Counted from the first letter of the stretch, positions 25,829 to 34,282 are shown. The stretch is 64,000 nt of DNA from DASQFQ01 sp963802905 (GCA_963802905.1 CAWDKH010000011.1:186001-250000), one strand, 5' to 3'. The notes: generated by a model from the letters alone, not told the origin. Numbers and translations: made by a program.

Positions 25829-26815
25829 GTGAAGCTCTGGACTCACGACCGCGCCCGTTTCCCGCTCCCCGCGCGCCATCGCTTCCCGCTCGACAAGTAC
25901 CCGCTGCTGCGGGCGCGCGTGATCGCGGACGGGCTCGCCACGCCCGAGGAGATCCACGAGACCGACCCGGTGCCGTGGCCGGTGCTCGAGCGCGTGCACG
26001 ACGCGGCGCTGCTGGCGCGGATCCGCGACGGCGAGCTGAGCGTGCGCGAGGAGCGCGGGCTCGGGCTGCCGTGGTCGCCGCAGCTCGTCGACCGCGCGCG
26101 GCGCTCCGTGGCGGGCACGACGGCGGCCGCGCACGCCGCGCTCGAGCAGCGCGTGGCGATGAACCTCGGCGGCGGCACGCACCACGCGGGCCGCGCCTTC
26201 GCCCGCGGCTACTGCCTGTTCAACGACGTCGTGGCGGCGCTCAGCGAGCTGCGCGCGGCCGGGCTCGCCGAGCGCGCGCTGGTCATCGACTGCGACGTCC
26301 ACCAGGGCGACGGCACCGCCGACCTGCTCGGCCCCGACCCGCACGCCTTCACGGTCTCGCTCCACGGCGCGCGCAACTACCCGTTCCAGCGCGTGCCCTC
26401 CGACCTCGACATCGACCTGCCCAGCGGTACCGGCGACGCCGACTACCTCGAGGCGCTCGCGGGCGCGCTCGACGTCGCCCTGCGGCGCTGCACGCCCGAG
26501 ATCGCGTTCTACCTCGCGGGCGCCGACCCGTGGGAGGGCGACCGGCTCGGCCGCCTCTCGCTCACCAAGGCCGGGCTGCGGGCGCGCGACGAGCTCGTAC
26601 TCGACCGCCTGCTCGGCGCCGGCGCGAGCGTCTGCGTGGTGCTCGCCGGCGGCTACGCCGAGGACATCAGCGACACCGTGGATATCAACGCGGCGACGGC
26701 CGCTGTCGTCGCCGCTCGGATCGATGGAGGCGAGGGGAATCGAACCCCTACCTCAGCCTTGCAAAGGCCGCGTGCTCCCGTTATCACTACGCCCCCGGGT
26801 GGGGCCCCAGGATAG
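25829..26815 (+). CDS. Histone-deacetylase-like (class II/AcuC-type) amidohydrolase, 3' end across a tRNA
   Basis: Zn-dependent deacetylase fold from a GTG start: FPLDKYPLLRARV, NLGGGTHHAGRAFARGYCLF, the metal-site strand VIDCDVHQGDGTADLL, and FYLAGADPWEGDRLGRL. Such bacterial proteins deacetylate small amides such as acetyl-polyamines or acetylated enzymes. The recognisable domain ends with VVLAGGYAEDISDTVDIN around base 26690. The frame then continues through the antisense strand of a tRNA-Ala gene and stops at 26813. The last ~35 residues are therefore tRNA-complement sequence and unlikely to be functional protein; the total is 328 residues. Confidence 0.82.
   Translation: MKLWTHDRARFPLPARHRFPLDKYPLLRARVIADGLATPEEIHETDPVPWPVLERVHDAALLARIRDGELSVREERGLGLPWSPQLVDRARRSVAGTTAAAHAALEQRVAMNLGGGTHHAGRAFARGYCLFNDVVAALSELRAAGLAERALVIDCDVHQGDGTADLLGPDPHAFTVSLHGARNYPFQRVPSDLDIDLPSGTGDADYLEALAGALDVALRRCTPEIAFYLAGADPWEGDRLGRLSLTKAGLRARDELVLDRLLGAGASVCVVLAGGYAEDISDTVDINAATAAVVAARIDGGEGNRTPTSALQRPRAPVITTPPGGAPG
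26725..26796 (-). tRNA. tRNA-Ala (anticodon TGC)
   Basis: The reverse strand folds as a 72-nt cloverleaf. The acceptor GGGGGCG pairs with CGCCTCC including the G3-U70 wobble that identifies alanine tRNAs. The D arm is GTGA/GCAC with one mismatch, and the anticodon stem CGGCC/GGCTG encloses loop TTTGCAA, giving anticodon TGC. The T arm AGGGG/CCCCT has loop TTCGATT, and the discriminator is A. CCA is not encoded. The gene lies antisense to the end of the deacetylase-like CDS. Confidence 0.92.
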
Positions 26816-26824
26816 ATGCGCCCG

Positions 26825-26830
26825 TAGGAT
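26825..26830 (+). promoter_or_regulatory. Candidate leaderless -10 (TAGGAT) for glutamate dehydrogenase
   Basis: TAGGAT ends 6 bases before the ATG at 26837, just beyond the start of the divergent tRNA gene. No Shine-Dalgarno sequence lies between. Confidence 0.4.
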
Positions 26831-26836
26831 CGAGGC

Positions 26837-28115
26837 ATGGCGACAAAACGGGCACGGAAGTCCAAGGGCAAGCCTGAGGTCTCGAACTACGACATCGTCA
26901 ACCACTGGTTCGACTTGGCGGCGGACCGGATGGAGCTGCGGGACGACATCCGCGAGGTCATGCGCTCGTCCTACCGCGAGGTGAAGGTGCAGATCCCCGT
27001 CACGCTCGCCGACGGGAGGATCCACGTGTTCAGCGGCTTCCGCGTCCAGCACAACGGCGCGCGCGGGCCTTACAAGGGCGGGATCCGCTACCACCCCGAG
27101 GTCGACCTCGACGAGGTGCGCGCGCTCGCCACGCTGATGACGTGGAAGACCGCGGTCGCCGGGATCCCGTTCGGCGGCGCCAAGGGCGGCGTGGACTGCG
27201 ACCCCCACGCGCTGGACGAGGCCGAGCTCCAGCAGGTCACGCGCTCGTTCGTCGACAAGATCGAGAAGGTTCTCGGCCCGCAGCGCGACATCCCCGCGCC
27301 CGACGTCGGCACCAACGCCCAGACGATGGCCTGGATGATGGACGAGTACGGCAAGCTGCACGGCCACACGCCGGCGATCGTCACCGGCAAGCCGATCTCG
27401 CTCGAGGGCTCGTACGGCCGCGAGGCCGCCACCGGCCGCGGCATCGTCCACATGTTCCGCGAGGCCGCGCCGGCGCTCGGGCTGCGCCCCGACGAGTGCC
27501 GCGTCGTGCTCCAGGGCTTCGGCAACGTCGGGTCGTGGGCCGCCCGCATCATCTCCCAGCTCGGCTGCACGGTGATCGGCGTCTCCGACGCCCACGGGGG
27601 GTTGTACGCCGAGGACGGGATCGACGCCGAAGCGCTGGCCGTGCACGTGCGCGAGGGCGGCAAGGTGAGCGAGATTCGAGCCCGGTGAGGCGATCTCGCC
27701 CGACGAGCTGCTCGCGCTCGAGTGCGAGGTGTTCATCCCCGCGGCGCTCGGCGGCATGATCCACGCCGCCAACGCCGACTCCCTCAACACGCGGATGGTG
27801 GTCGAGGGCGCGAACTCCCCGACGACCCCGAAGGCGGACGAGATCCTCGCCGACAAGGGCGTCCATGTCGTCCCCGACGTGATGGCCAACGCCGGCGGCG
27901 TCGTCGTCTCCTACTTCGAGTGGGTCCAGAACCTCCAACACTTCCGCTGGGACGAGCGCGAGGTCAACGAGAAGCTCGGCTCGATCATGCGCCGCGCCTA
28001 CCGCGAGGTCGCCGCCCGCGCGAGCGAGGACGAGGTGCCGCTGCGCGTCGCCGCGTACCAGACCGGGATCGAGCGAGTGGTCGACGCCGCGCGGACGCGC
28101 GGCTACATCCGCTGA
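26837..28115 (+). pseudogene. Glutamate dehydrogenase (Glu/Leu/Phe/Val family), frameshifted
   Basis: Reversible oxidative deamination of glutamate. The N-terminal part has the dimerisation/substrate domain with GGIRYHPEVDLDEVRALA, MTWKTAVAGIPFGGAKGG (catalytic lysine region) and PAPDVGTNAQTMAWM. The Rossmann domain has VVLQGFGNVGSWAA. At about 27674 an extra A moves the frame by +1; the sequence then continues with FEPGEAISPDELL, FIPAALGGMIH, VVEGANSPTTPKAD and VVPDVMANAGGVVVSYFEW to the stop. Corrected length is about 425 residues, normal for the hexameric NAD-type enzyme. As written, the peptide is truncated inside the nucleotide-binding domain. A strong hairpin follows the stop. Confidence 0.86.
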
Positions 28116-28356
28116 ACCGAGCCTCCGGACCGCGTGACCGAAGTCACGCGGCCCGGGGCCCGAAAGCCGGCCGCTGCGAAGGCTCGCCCCGGGGCAGGAG
28201 GGATACCACCGCGTATGTCGTCCGGCATGAGCGCCTCGTCCGGGAGTGTCGAGGCTGGGCCGCCCGGTCCGTTCCCGTCCAGAGGTGGCCGGGCTGGCCT
28301 GATCACCTGATCGGCAGGAGGGCGAAGACCCAACACCCCTTGCTGCAACAAATCGG
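28116..28356. other. Structured intergenic region between convergent genes
   Basis: This 241-bp stretch between the stops of the dehydrogenase and PhzF genes has no convincing gene. It is dense in inverted repeats: the terminator-like hairpin at its start, nested arms GCGGCC...GGCCGC around 28148-28175, and a perfect palindrome GCCCCGGGGC near 28184-28195. Its last 50 bases are less GC-rich. I could not match it to a known riboswitch or small RNA family by eye. Confidence 0.5.
28130..28151 (+). terminator. Hairpin after glutamate dehydrogenase
   Basis: A perfect 9-bp stem (CCGCGTGAC paired with GTCACGCGG) closed by a CGAA loop starts 15 bases after the stop codon. No T-run follows, as is common for terminators in very GC-rich actinobacteria. 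Confidence 0.55.
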
Positions 28357-29259
28357 TCAGGTGTCCAGAAGGTGGACGGTCCCTTCAGCCACGACCACGA
28401 CTTCGCCCCCCACCCGGACGCGATCGCCGTCGACTTCCGCCACCAACCGGCTGGGCCGCCCCATCTCGGCGCCCTGGTCGACCTCGATCCGCTGCGTGCC
28501 GGTCCGCGCCGCCACGTGCGCGCACAGCGGGCCGACCGCGGAGCCGGTCGCGGGGTCCTCGCCCATCTCCGCCGAGCGCATGAACGAGCGGGCGTGGGCC
28601 GTGCCCGCCTCGGGGTCGACCGCGGCGAGATAGAGCACGATCGCGTCGTGGTCGGCGAGCAGCCGGCCGATGCGGTCGTAGGCAGGGAGCACGCGCCGCA
28701 GCGCGCTGGCGTCGCGGACGCAGGCCACGACCTGCGGGACGCCGGTGGAGACGACCTGGCACGGCAGCGCGGGATCCGCCTCGGAGCCGTCGAGCCCCAC
28801 CATCCCCAGGATCTCGTCGGGATCGAGCTCCGGCCCGTACTCGGGCGGCTCCTGCAGCATCGAGACGCTCGCGCCCAGCCCGTCGAGCACGACGTCGATC
28901 GCCTGCTCGCCCGGCTGCGTGCGCTGGACGTAGGTGACCTGCGACTCGCCGCGCGTCCGCGCCACCGCCACCGCGGCGCCGAGCGAGGGATGGCCCGCGA
29001 ACGGGATCTCGCCGCCCATCGTGAAGATCCGGAGGCGGTAGTCGGCGCTGCCCTCGGCGCTCTGCACGAACGCGGTCTCCGACAGCCGCGTCTCGCGCGC
29101 GAACGCGTGCATCGTCGCGTCGGAGAGGGCGTCGGCGTCGTGGACGACAGCGAGCCCGTTGCCGGCCAGCGGCCGGTCGGTGAACACGTCCAGCAGCGTG
29201 TAAGGGTGCGCGGCTATCGGTCGAGGTCGAAGTCGCGCGGCGGCTTCTGCTCGAACCAC
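28357..29259 (-). CDS. PhzF-family isomerase/epimerase-like protein
   Basis: A two-fold pseudo-symmetric PhzF fold: HPYTLLDVFTDRPLAGNGLA near the start, the catalytic Glu in RLSETAFV, GGEIPFAGHPSLGAA in half one, and GEDPATGSAVGPLCAH in half two. About 285-300 residues. Physiological reactions of non-phenazine members are mostly unknown. Start choice is awkward: the only canonical in-frame start, ATG at 29259, overlaps the upstream gene by 46 bases, while homology begins near base 29210. An ATA at 29217 would form an ATAG overlap with the upstream stop. Confidence 0.82.
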   Translation of the reverse strand: MVRAEAAARLRPRPIAAHPYTLLDVFTDRPLAGNGLAVVHDADALSDATMHAFARETRLSETAFVQSAEGSADYRLRIFTMGGEIPFAGHPSLGAAVAVARTRGESQVTYVQRTQPGEQAIDVVLDGLGASVSMLQEPPEYGPELDPDEILGMVGLDGSEADPALPCQVVSTGVPQVVACVRDASALRRVLPAYDRIGRLLADHDAIVLYLAAVDPEAGTAHARSFMRSAEMGEDPATGSAVGPLCAHVAARTGTQRIEVDQGAEMGRPSRLVAEVDGDRVRVGGEVVVVAEGTVHLLDT

Positions 29260-29690
29260 AGCCGCTCGTGCTCCGGTGTCTCTTGGAGGAAGTCGGGCGT
29301 CTCCTCCAGCACGTCCTCGCCCTCAGCGGCGGGGGGCTGCGGCTCGGGCTCTGTCTCGGCCGCGTACTCGACCGTCGGCTGATCGAGCGGGACCTCCGCC
29401 TCGGGCTCCTCCGGCTCGGGCCGCTCGATCGTCTCCGGCTCCACGAACACCGGCTCGGCCAGCGGCTCGGCCGGATCGGGCTCGATCATTTCCGGCTCCG
29501 GAGGCGCGGACTCGTCCGGCGCAGGCGCCGGTTCGAGCTCAGGTTCGGCTGCGGGCGCGTCCGCGAACTCGGCACGCTGCTGGGGGGCTCCCAGCGCCTC
29601 GGCCTCCTGGCGGGTGACCTCCTCGGCGTCCGCGCCCCTACGGCGCTTGAGCTCGAGGTGCTCCCGAATGGCGTCGTCGAGCAATCCCAT
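29214..29690 (-). CDS. Acidic Pro/Glu-rich hypothetical protein
   Basis: A 158-residue soluble protein. It has a basic helical N terminus (GLLDDAIREHLELKRRRGAD) and a long acidic low-complexity region of repeated E-P-x and P-E-P units (for example EPLAEPVFVEPETIERPEPE), then an aromatic tail (WFEQKPPRDFDLDR). No membrane segment. The conserved-looking start resembles short N-terminal motifs found at the head of actinobacterial hypothetical proteins. It resembles in composition two larger acidic proteins encoded near 60-62 kb. Function unknown. Upstream of and overlapping the PhzF gene. Confidence 0.6.
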   Translation of the reverse strand: MGLLDDAIREHLELKRRRGADAEEVTRQEAEALGAPQQRAEFADAPAAEPELEPAPAPDESAPPEPEMIEPDPAEPLAEPVFVEPETIERPEPEEPEAEVPLDQPTVEYAAETEPEPQPPAAEGEDVLEETPDFLQETPEHERLWFEQKPPRDFDLDR

Positions 29691-29763
29691 CTCGCGATTA
29701 AAGGCTACTCCGCCCGGAATGACTCCGCAGATGCGGCACGGAGCCGTCACGGCGAAGGCGGAG

Positions 29764-31629
29764 TCATTCCGCTCTGACCGTGCGGTTCTTCCCCGAGCGC
29801 TTGGCCCGATAGAGCGCGGCGTCCGCCGCGGCGACGAGGACGTCCTTGTCGACCTCGCCGTTGTCGCGCTCGAGCGCGGCCGCCCCGAAGGACGCCGTGA
29901 CCCGCAGCGTGCCGCCACCCTCGATCAACGGCAGCTCGAGCGACTCGATCGCATGCCGGACGCGCTCGGCGAAGTTGAACGCGCCGTCGAGGTCGGTGCC
30001 GGGCAGCGCGACCGCCATCTCCTCGCCGCCGTAGCGGGCGGGCTCGTCGATCTCGCGCGAGGACTCCTTGAGCACGCGCGCCACCTCGCGCAGCACGAGG
30101 TCGCCCTGCATGTGGCCATACGTGTCGTTGACGCGCTTGAAGTTGTCGATGTCCAGCATGATCAGGCCCATGTCGCCGCCGAAGCGCTTGGCCCGCTCGA
30201 CCTCCTGGAACATGACCTCCTGGAAGCGCCGGTGGTTGAACAGGCCGGTGAGCTCGTCGGTGACCGCCTGACGCTGGACCGTCTCGTGGAGGTCGACGTT
30301 CTCGATCGAGACGCCGGCCTGGTGGGAGAGGTAGGAGAACAGCTCGCGCTCGGGGTCGGAGAAGCCCTGCCCGGCGCGCGCGGCGGTGAGCATGCCGAGG
30401 ATCCGGCCACCCTCCTGGGCGCGCAGCGGGTGCGAGAGCGCGAACGAGCCGCCCAGCTCGGTCTCCACGACGTCCTCCGCGTCGAGCGCGGCGGCCTCGG
30501 TGGCCGAGATGACGTCGCGGAAGCGATCGACGTCGCCCTCGCCGGCGACCTGCTCGAAGCGCCCGGCCGGTCCCGTGCGCAGCGCGGCGCGGCCGGAGTC
30601 GGCGCCGACGCCGTCGACCGCGGTCTGCACCACGATCTCGAGCACGGCGTCGCGGTCGAGGCCCTTGGCGAACGACTGGCCGACGCGCCGGATCGCCTCG
30701 CGCAGGCGCGCGCGCTCGAGCTGGAGCTCCTCGAGCCGTTTCTCGAGCTGTCGCGCCATCGTGTTGAACTCGGTGCCGAGGGCGGCGAACTCGTCGTTGC
30801 CCTCCGTCGGAACCTCGACCGCGAAGTCGCCGCCGGCCATCCGCCGTGCCGCGTCCAGCAGGCGCTGGATCTGCGCCTGCAGCGAGCGCGAGACCGTGAT
30901 CGCGAACGCGAAGGCCGCGATCAGCGCGGCGGCGAGGATGGCCATCACCTCGAGCGAGGAGGCGCTGAGGCCGCCGTTCTCACGCTCGGCGAGCATGCGC
31001 ACGTTGACGCGGCCGCCGTCGAAGCTCGGGCCGTCGAAGCCGGTGATGCGCAGCGCGCGGCCGCCGATCTTCACCTCGCCCGACTCGGGCAGCCGCTCGG
31101 CGCCGGCGTCGGGGAGCGTCGACACCACGAGGTCGTTGTTCGAGCTGATCACGACGTCCGCGCCGGTGACGCGTTCAACCAGCTCCGCGTAGGCCTTGGC
31201 GCCGATCGCCGACAGCGTCAGCACGCCGGCATTGCCGCCCTCGGCGTCGATCAGGCGCGTGCGGGCCGGCGCGAGCGCATCGCCGCGCCCGGTCTCGAAC
31301 CGCCCGGCGCCCTCGAGCGTCATCGTGCCGCGGGCGACGCCCTGCTGGCGGGCGAGCTCGTCGAGGCGCTGCTGGATCGGGCCGCGCTGCTTGGCCTGGA
31401 TCGCCTGCGCGAGCGGCTCGTCGCGCGCGATCACGCGCGCGGCGTCCTCCGCCCGGTCCTGGTACTCGCGGAACAACCCGGAGGCGGAGCGCTGAGCCTC
31501 GGAGAGCCGCGCGTCGGTCTTGCCCTGCTCGGAATCGGACGCGAGCACGAAACCGACCGCGGCGACCACGATCATCGGCAGGATGACCAGGACGATGAAG
31601 AAGACGGTGAGTCGGTTACGGAAGCTCAT
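29764..31629 (-). CDS. Membrane sensor diguanylate cyclase (HAMP-GAF-GGDEF)
   Basis: A 621-residue sensor. An N-terminal membrane helix (VFFIVLVILPMIVVAAVGFVL) and a second near 230-250 flank an extracytoplasmic sensory domain of about 190 residues. A HAMP segment, a coiled coil (MARQLEKRLEELQLERARLR), a GAF-like domain and a C-terminal GGDEF domain follow. The signature reads GGEEM (534-538). GGEEF is an active variant; Met at the fifth position is unusual, though metal- and substrate-binding acids are kept (IMLDIDNFKRVND). Likely makes c-di-GMP in response to an external or redox signal. Divergent from the tRNA-Ala(CGC) gene. Confidence 0.86.
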   Translation of the reverse strand: MSFRNRLTVFFIVLVILPMIVVAAVGFVLASDSEQGKTDARLSEAQRSASGLFREYQDRAEDAARVIARDEPLAQAIQAKQRGPIQQRLDELARQQGVARGTMTLEGAGRFETGRGDALAPARTRLIDAEGGNAGVLTLSAIGAKAYAELVERVTGADVVISSNNDLVVSTLPDAGAERLPESGEVKIGGRALRITGFDGPSFDGGRVNVRMLAERENGGLSASSLEVMAILAAALIAAFAFAITVSRSLQAQIQRLLDAARRMAGGDFAVEVPTEGNDEFAALGTEFNTMARQLEKRLEELQLERARLREAIRRVGQSFAKGLDRDAVLEIVVQTAVDGVGADSGRAALRTGPAGRFEQVAGEGDVDRFRDVISATEAAALDAEDVVETELGGSFALSHPLRAQEGGRILGMLTAARAGQGFSDPERELFSYLSHQAGVSIENVDLHETVQRQAVTDELTGLFNHRRFQEVMFQEVERAKRFGGDMGLIMLDIDNFKRVNDTYGHMQGDLVLREVARVLKESSREIDEPARYGGEEMAVALPGTDLDGAFNFAERVRHAIESLELPLIEGGGTLRVTASFGAAALERDNGEVDKDVLVAAADAALYRAKRSGKNRTVRAE

Positions 31630-31718
31630 TCAGGCACCAGGCGACCGGCCAGCCTAGCCGCGCCACGGCTACAATCGGCCCGACGGCTGCACACCGTTAG
31701 GTACGGTCGTCCATTCCC

Positions 31719-31791
31719 GGGGCTATAGCTCAGTTGGGAGAGCGCCTGGATCGCACCCAGGAGGTCGGGGGTTCGAGTCCCCCTAGCTCCA
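31719..31791 (+). tRNA. tRNA-Ala (anticodon CGC)
   Basis: A 73-nt cloverleaf. Acceptor GGGGCTA pairs with TAGCTCC with the alanine-specific G3-U70 wobble. D arm GCTC/GAGC; anticodon stem CCTGG/CCAGG around loop ATCGCAC gives anticodon CGC. T arm GGGGG/CCCCC has loop TTCGAGT; discriminator A. CCA is not encoded. A short GAAA-loop hairpin follows. Confidence 0.96.
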
Positions 31792-31814
31792 TTACTCGGG
31801 AACTATTTCACCGC

Positions 31815-31830
31815 GGGCCCGAAAGGGCCT
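31815..31830 (+). terminator. Hairpin downstream of tRNA-Ala(CGC)
   Basis: GGCCC pairs with GGGCC around a GAAA tetraloop about 25 bases after the tRNA. There is no T-run; it may also serve the convergent membrane-protein gene. Confidence 0.45.
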
Positions 31831-31846
31831 CTAGGCGGATGTCACA

Positions 31847-32428
31847 TCACAGGACCATCGTGCTCGCCAGCGCTGTCAGCGCCAGCGTCCCCGCCGCGGT
31901 GAGCGCGATGAGCCGCCGGCGGGCCGTCTCCGAGCCGCCGGTCCGGCCGTGGTGGTGCAGCGCGCCCGCGGTGGTCAGCAGGCCGAGGGCCAGGAACCAG
32001 GGCTCGTAGAAGAGCAGGTCCCAGGCGAACGCCTGACCCTCGTCGAGCGTCTTCCAGCCCTCGATGTGGAGATCGGCGACGCCGAGGAGGTCCAGCGGCT
32101 TGGTCACGTAGGCGGTGAGCGCGTGACCCATCGCGAACACCGAGCCGAGCAACGCCGGCGCGATCACGAGCCAGCGGGGCAGCCGCAGGCCCCACGGGCG
32201 CACGAGGGCCAGCTCGCCGATGCCGACGAGCAGCAGGAACGCGCCTGCCCGCAGGCTCGCGTGCTCGAAGGCCGACGGGTCCTCGAAGGTCCCGCTCAGC
32301 CCGATCGTGCCGCCCAGGCCCTGGTAGCCGCGCACGCCGATGGCGTAGGCGATCGCGAGGGCGCTGGCCGCGTAGGCGGGCCAGCCGGCGGGAAGGGTGC
32401 GAAGTCGTGGTGCGGTCGTAGCAGTCAT
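31847..32428 (-). CDS. Hypothetical integral membrane protein
   Basis: A 193-residue protein with about five hydrophobic segments (beginning YAASALAIAYAIG, then RAGAFLLLVGIGELAL, WLVIAPALLGSVFAM, EPWFLALGLLTTAGAL and LIALTAAGTLALTALA). Conserved-looking polar positions include GYQGLGG and FYEPWF. It may belong to one of the small actinobacterial membrane DUF families (DUF3995-like topology), but I cannot confirm that. The start is the ATG at 32428. It lies downstream of, and in the same direction as, a two-component system that could control it. Confidence 0.6.
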   Translation of the reverse strand: MTATTAPRLRTLPAGWPAYAASALAIAYAIGVRGYQGLGGTIGLSGTFEDPSAFEHASLRAGAFLLLVGIGELALVRPWGLRLPRWLVIAPALLGSVFAMGHALTAYVTKPLDLLGVADLHIEGWKTLDEGQAFAWDLLFYEPWFLALGLLTTAGALHHHGRTGGSETARRRLIALTAAGTLALTALASTMVL

Positions 32429-32501
32429 GCGGCCATCGTGGTGCGGCGCGGCGCACTTTCCATCCGACCTGGGTCGCGATCTGCGTACGACCTGAGGCGG
32501 A

Positions 32502-33167
32502 TCAGCCGCCGGCGCGCACGAGCCCGGTCTCGTACGCGAGCACGGCAAGCTGGACGCGGTCGCGCTGGTCGAGCTTCGACAGCAGGCGGCCGACGTGCGT
32601 CTTCACCGTCGCCTCGGCCATGAAGAGGTCGCCGGCGATCTCGGCGTTCGAGCGTCCACGCGCGATCTCCATCAGCACCTCGCGCTCGCGCGGCGTCAGC
32701 TCCGCCAGCCGGGGGTCCTCCCCGGCCGCGGCCGGCAGGGAGTCGGCGACGTGCTCGAGCAGGCGGCGCGTCGCGCTCGGCGCCACCACGGCGTCGCCGC
32801 GGACGACCGCGCGCACGGCGCCGAGCAGCTCCTCCGGGCGCGCGTCCTTGAGCAGGAAGCCGCTCGCCCCGGCACGGAGCGCGGCGAACACGTACTCGTC
32901 GAGATCAAAGGTGGTGAGCACGATCACCTTCGGCGGATCGGACTCGGTCTGCGCGAGCAGCCGCTCCGTCGCCTGCACCCCGTCGAGCCCGGGCATGCGC
33001 ACGTCCATCAGCACGACATCGGCGCGCCTCACGGCGAGCTCCTCGAGCGCGCTGCGCCCGTCGTCGGCCTCGCCCACCACCTCCATGTCCGGCTGGGCCT
33101 CGATCAGCATGCGGAAGCCGGCGCGGACCAGCGCCTGGTCGTCGACGAGGAAGACGCGAGCGGTCAC
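32502..33167 (-). CDS. NarL/LuxR-family response regulator
   Basis: A 221-residue response regulator. The receiver domain has acidic pocket VDDQ and phosphorylation site Asp55 in VVLMDVRMPG; the conserved Thr and Lys follow in VLTTFD and FLLKD. A C-terminal LuxR-type HTH (LTPREREVLMEIARGRSNAEIA) follows. Its start overlaps by 4 bases the stop of the cognate histidine kinase gene. Phosphorylation should promote dimerisation and DNA binding. Its regulon is unknown; the adjacent membrane-protein gene is a candidate target. Confidence 0.93.
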   Translation of the reverse strand: MTARVFLVDDQALVRAGFRMLIEAQPDMEVVGEADDGRSALEELAVRRADVVLMDVRMPGLDGVQATERLLAQTESDPPKVIVLTTFDLDEYVFAALRAGASGFLLKDARPEELLGAVRAVVRGDAVVAPSATRRLLEHVADSLPAAAGEDPRLAELTPREREVLMEIARGRSNAEIAGDLFMAEATVKTHVGRLLSKLDQRDRVQLAVLAYETGLVRAGG

Positions 33168-34270
33168 CGGATCACCGCCCGCACCTCGAAGCCTCCGCCC
33201 TCGCGCGGCCCGGCGTCCAGCGTGCCCTCGTGGAGCTCGACGCGCTCGCGCATGCCGATCAGCCCCTGGCCGCGGCCGTCCCCGGCCGCGCGCGAGCCCT
33301 GGCCGTCGTCGCGCACGACGAGCTCGACGGCGTCGCCGTAGCGGACCTCGACGTCGACGCGCCGCACCGGGCCGGCATGCTTGAGCACGTTGGTGAGCGC
33401 CTCTTGCGCCACGCGGTAGAGCGCGACGTCCGCCGCAGGCTCGAGCGGCCGCGGCTCGCCCTGGACCGACAGCGAGGCGGGCAGGCCGGCGCGCGCGACC
33501 TGCGCGACGAGCGCGTCCAGCTGCGCCGCCCCCGGCTGCGGTGCCGTCTCGACTTCACGCTCCTCGCGCAGCACGCCGAGCAGGCGCCGCATCTGGCCGA
33601 GCGCGTCGCGGCCGGTGTCGGCGATCGTGCGCAGCGACGCGGCGGCCGCGGCGGGCCGCTGCTCGGCCGCCGCCGCCGCGCCGTCGGCCTGCACGACCAT
33701 GACCGACAGCGAGTGGGCCACGATGTCGTGCAGCTCGCGGGCGATGCGGGCGCGCTCGAGCGCGGCTCCGCGCTCCTCGAGCGCGGCAAGCTGGTCGCGG
33801 CGCGAGCGCCGCCACGCGCCGAGCACGGCGGCCAGCAGCGTCGAGGCGACGGTGGAGAACGCGACGTCGACCTCCGATGCCTGCTCGCTCTGCGCGTCCC
33901 AGCGCACCGCCGCCAGCACCGCGCCCGCGACCATGCACGCGGTGGCGGCGGCGCCGACGAGCGGCGCGGGCCCGTACGCCACGACCGTGTAGAGCGCGAT
34001 CAGCGCGACGACATCGCCGGCGACGATGTGGTCGAGCAGCGCGAGCTGCACGAGGCAGATGACGCTGACAGCCGCGAACACGGCGACCGGTGCCCGCCGC
34101 CGGAACGGCACGCAGGCGATCAGCGCCGTCGAGAACGCGACGTCGGTGAGCGCGCCCGTGTCCGCGGAGATGTCGGCCGGCAGCGCGAACACGAGCAGCA
34201 GGACGGCGGCGAGAACGGCGTCGCCTCCGAGTGTGTGCTCCTCGTACCAACCCGCAAACCGGGAGACCAC
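33164..34270 (-). CDS. NarL-type sensor histidine kinase
   Basis: A 368-residue kinase. About five or six N-terminal membrane segments (residues ~15-150) with little extracytoplasmic sequence suggest intramembrane or cytoplasmic sensing. The HisKA_3 dimerisation region has the phospho-acceptor His181 in IARELHDIVAHSLSVM, and the ATPase region includes ALTNVLKHAG (N box) and VVRDDGQG. The C-terminal glycine-rich GRGQGLIGMRERV completes the ATP lid. GTG at 34270 has a TAACCT box exactly 6 bases upstream. Operon with the response regulator. Confidence 0.92.
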   Translation of the reverse strand: MVSRFAGWYEEHTLGGDAVLAAVLLLVFALPADISADTGALTDVAFSTALIACVPFRRRAPVAVFAAVSVICLVQLALLDHIVAGDVVALIALYTVVAYGPAPLVGAAATACMVAGAVLAAVRWDAQSEQASEVDVAFSTVASTLLAAVLGAWRRSRRDQLAALEERGAALERARIARELHDIVAHSLSVMVVQADGAAAAAEQRPAAAAASLRTIADTGRDALGQMRRLLGVLREEREVETAPQPGAAQLDALVAQVARAGLPASLSVQGEPRPLEPAADVALYRVAQEALTNVLKHAGPVRRVDVEVRYGDAVELVVRDDGQGSRAAGDGRGQGLIGMRERVELHEGTLDAGPREGGGFEVRAVIR

Positions 34271-34276
34271 ACACCG

Positions 34277-34282
34277 AGGTTA
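34277..34282 (-). promoter_or_regulatory. Candidate leaderless -10 (TAACCT) for the histidine kinase
   Basis: On the reverse strand TAACCT ends 6 bases before the GTG at 34270 and no Shine-Dalgarno sequence intervenes. Confidence 0.4.

Noticed and set aside
26725..26796. tRNA-Cys as an alternative identity (GCA within the loop TTTGCAA)
   Set aside because: With a 7-base loop and T at position 33 the anticodon is TGC; the G3-U70 pair and discriminator A are alanine features, whereas Cys tRNAs have U73.
28116..28356. Possible c-di-GMP or other riboswitch (GAAA/GCGAAGG fragments)
   Set aside because: The conserved core sequences of GEMM, glycine, cobalamin and ydaO riboswitches are not present, and no forward gene begins downstream for it to control.
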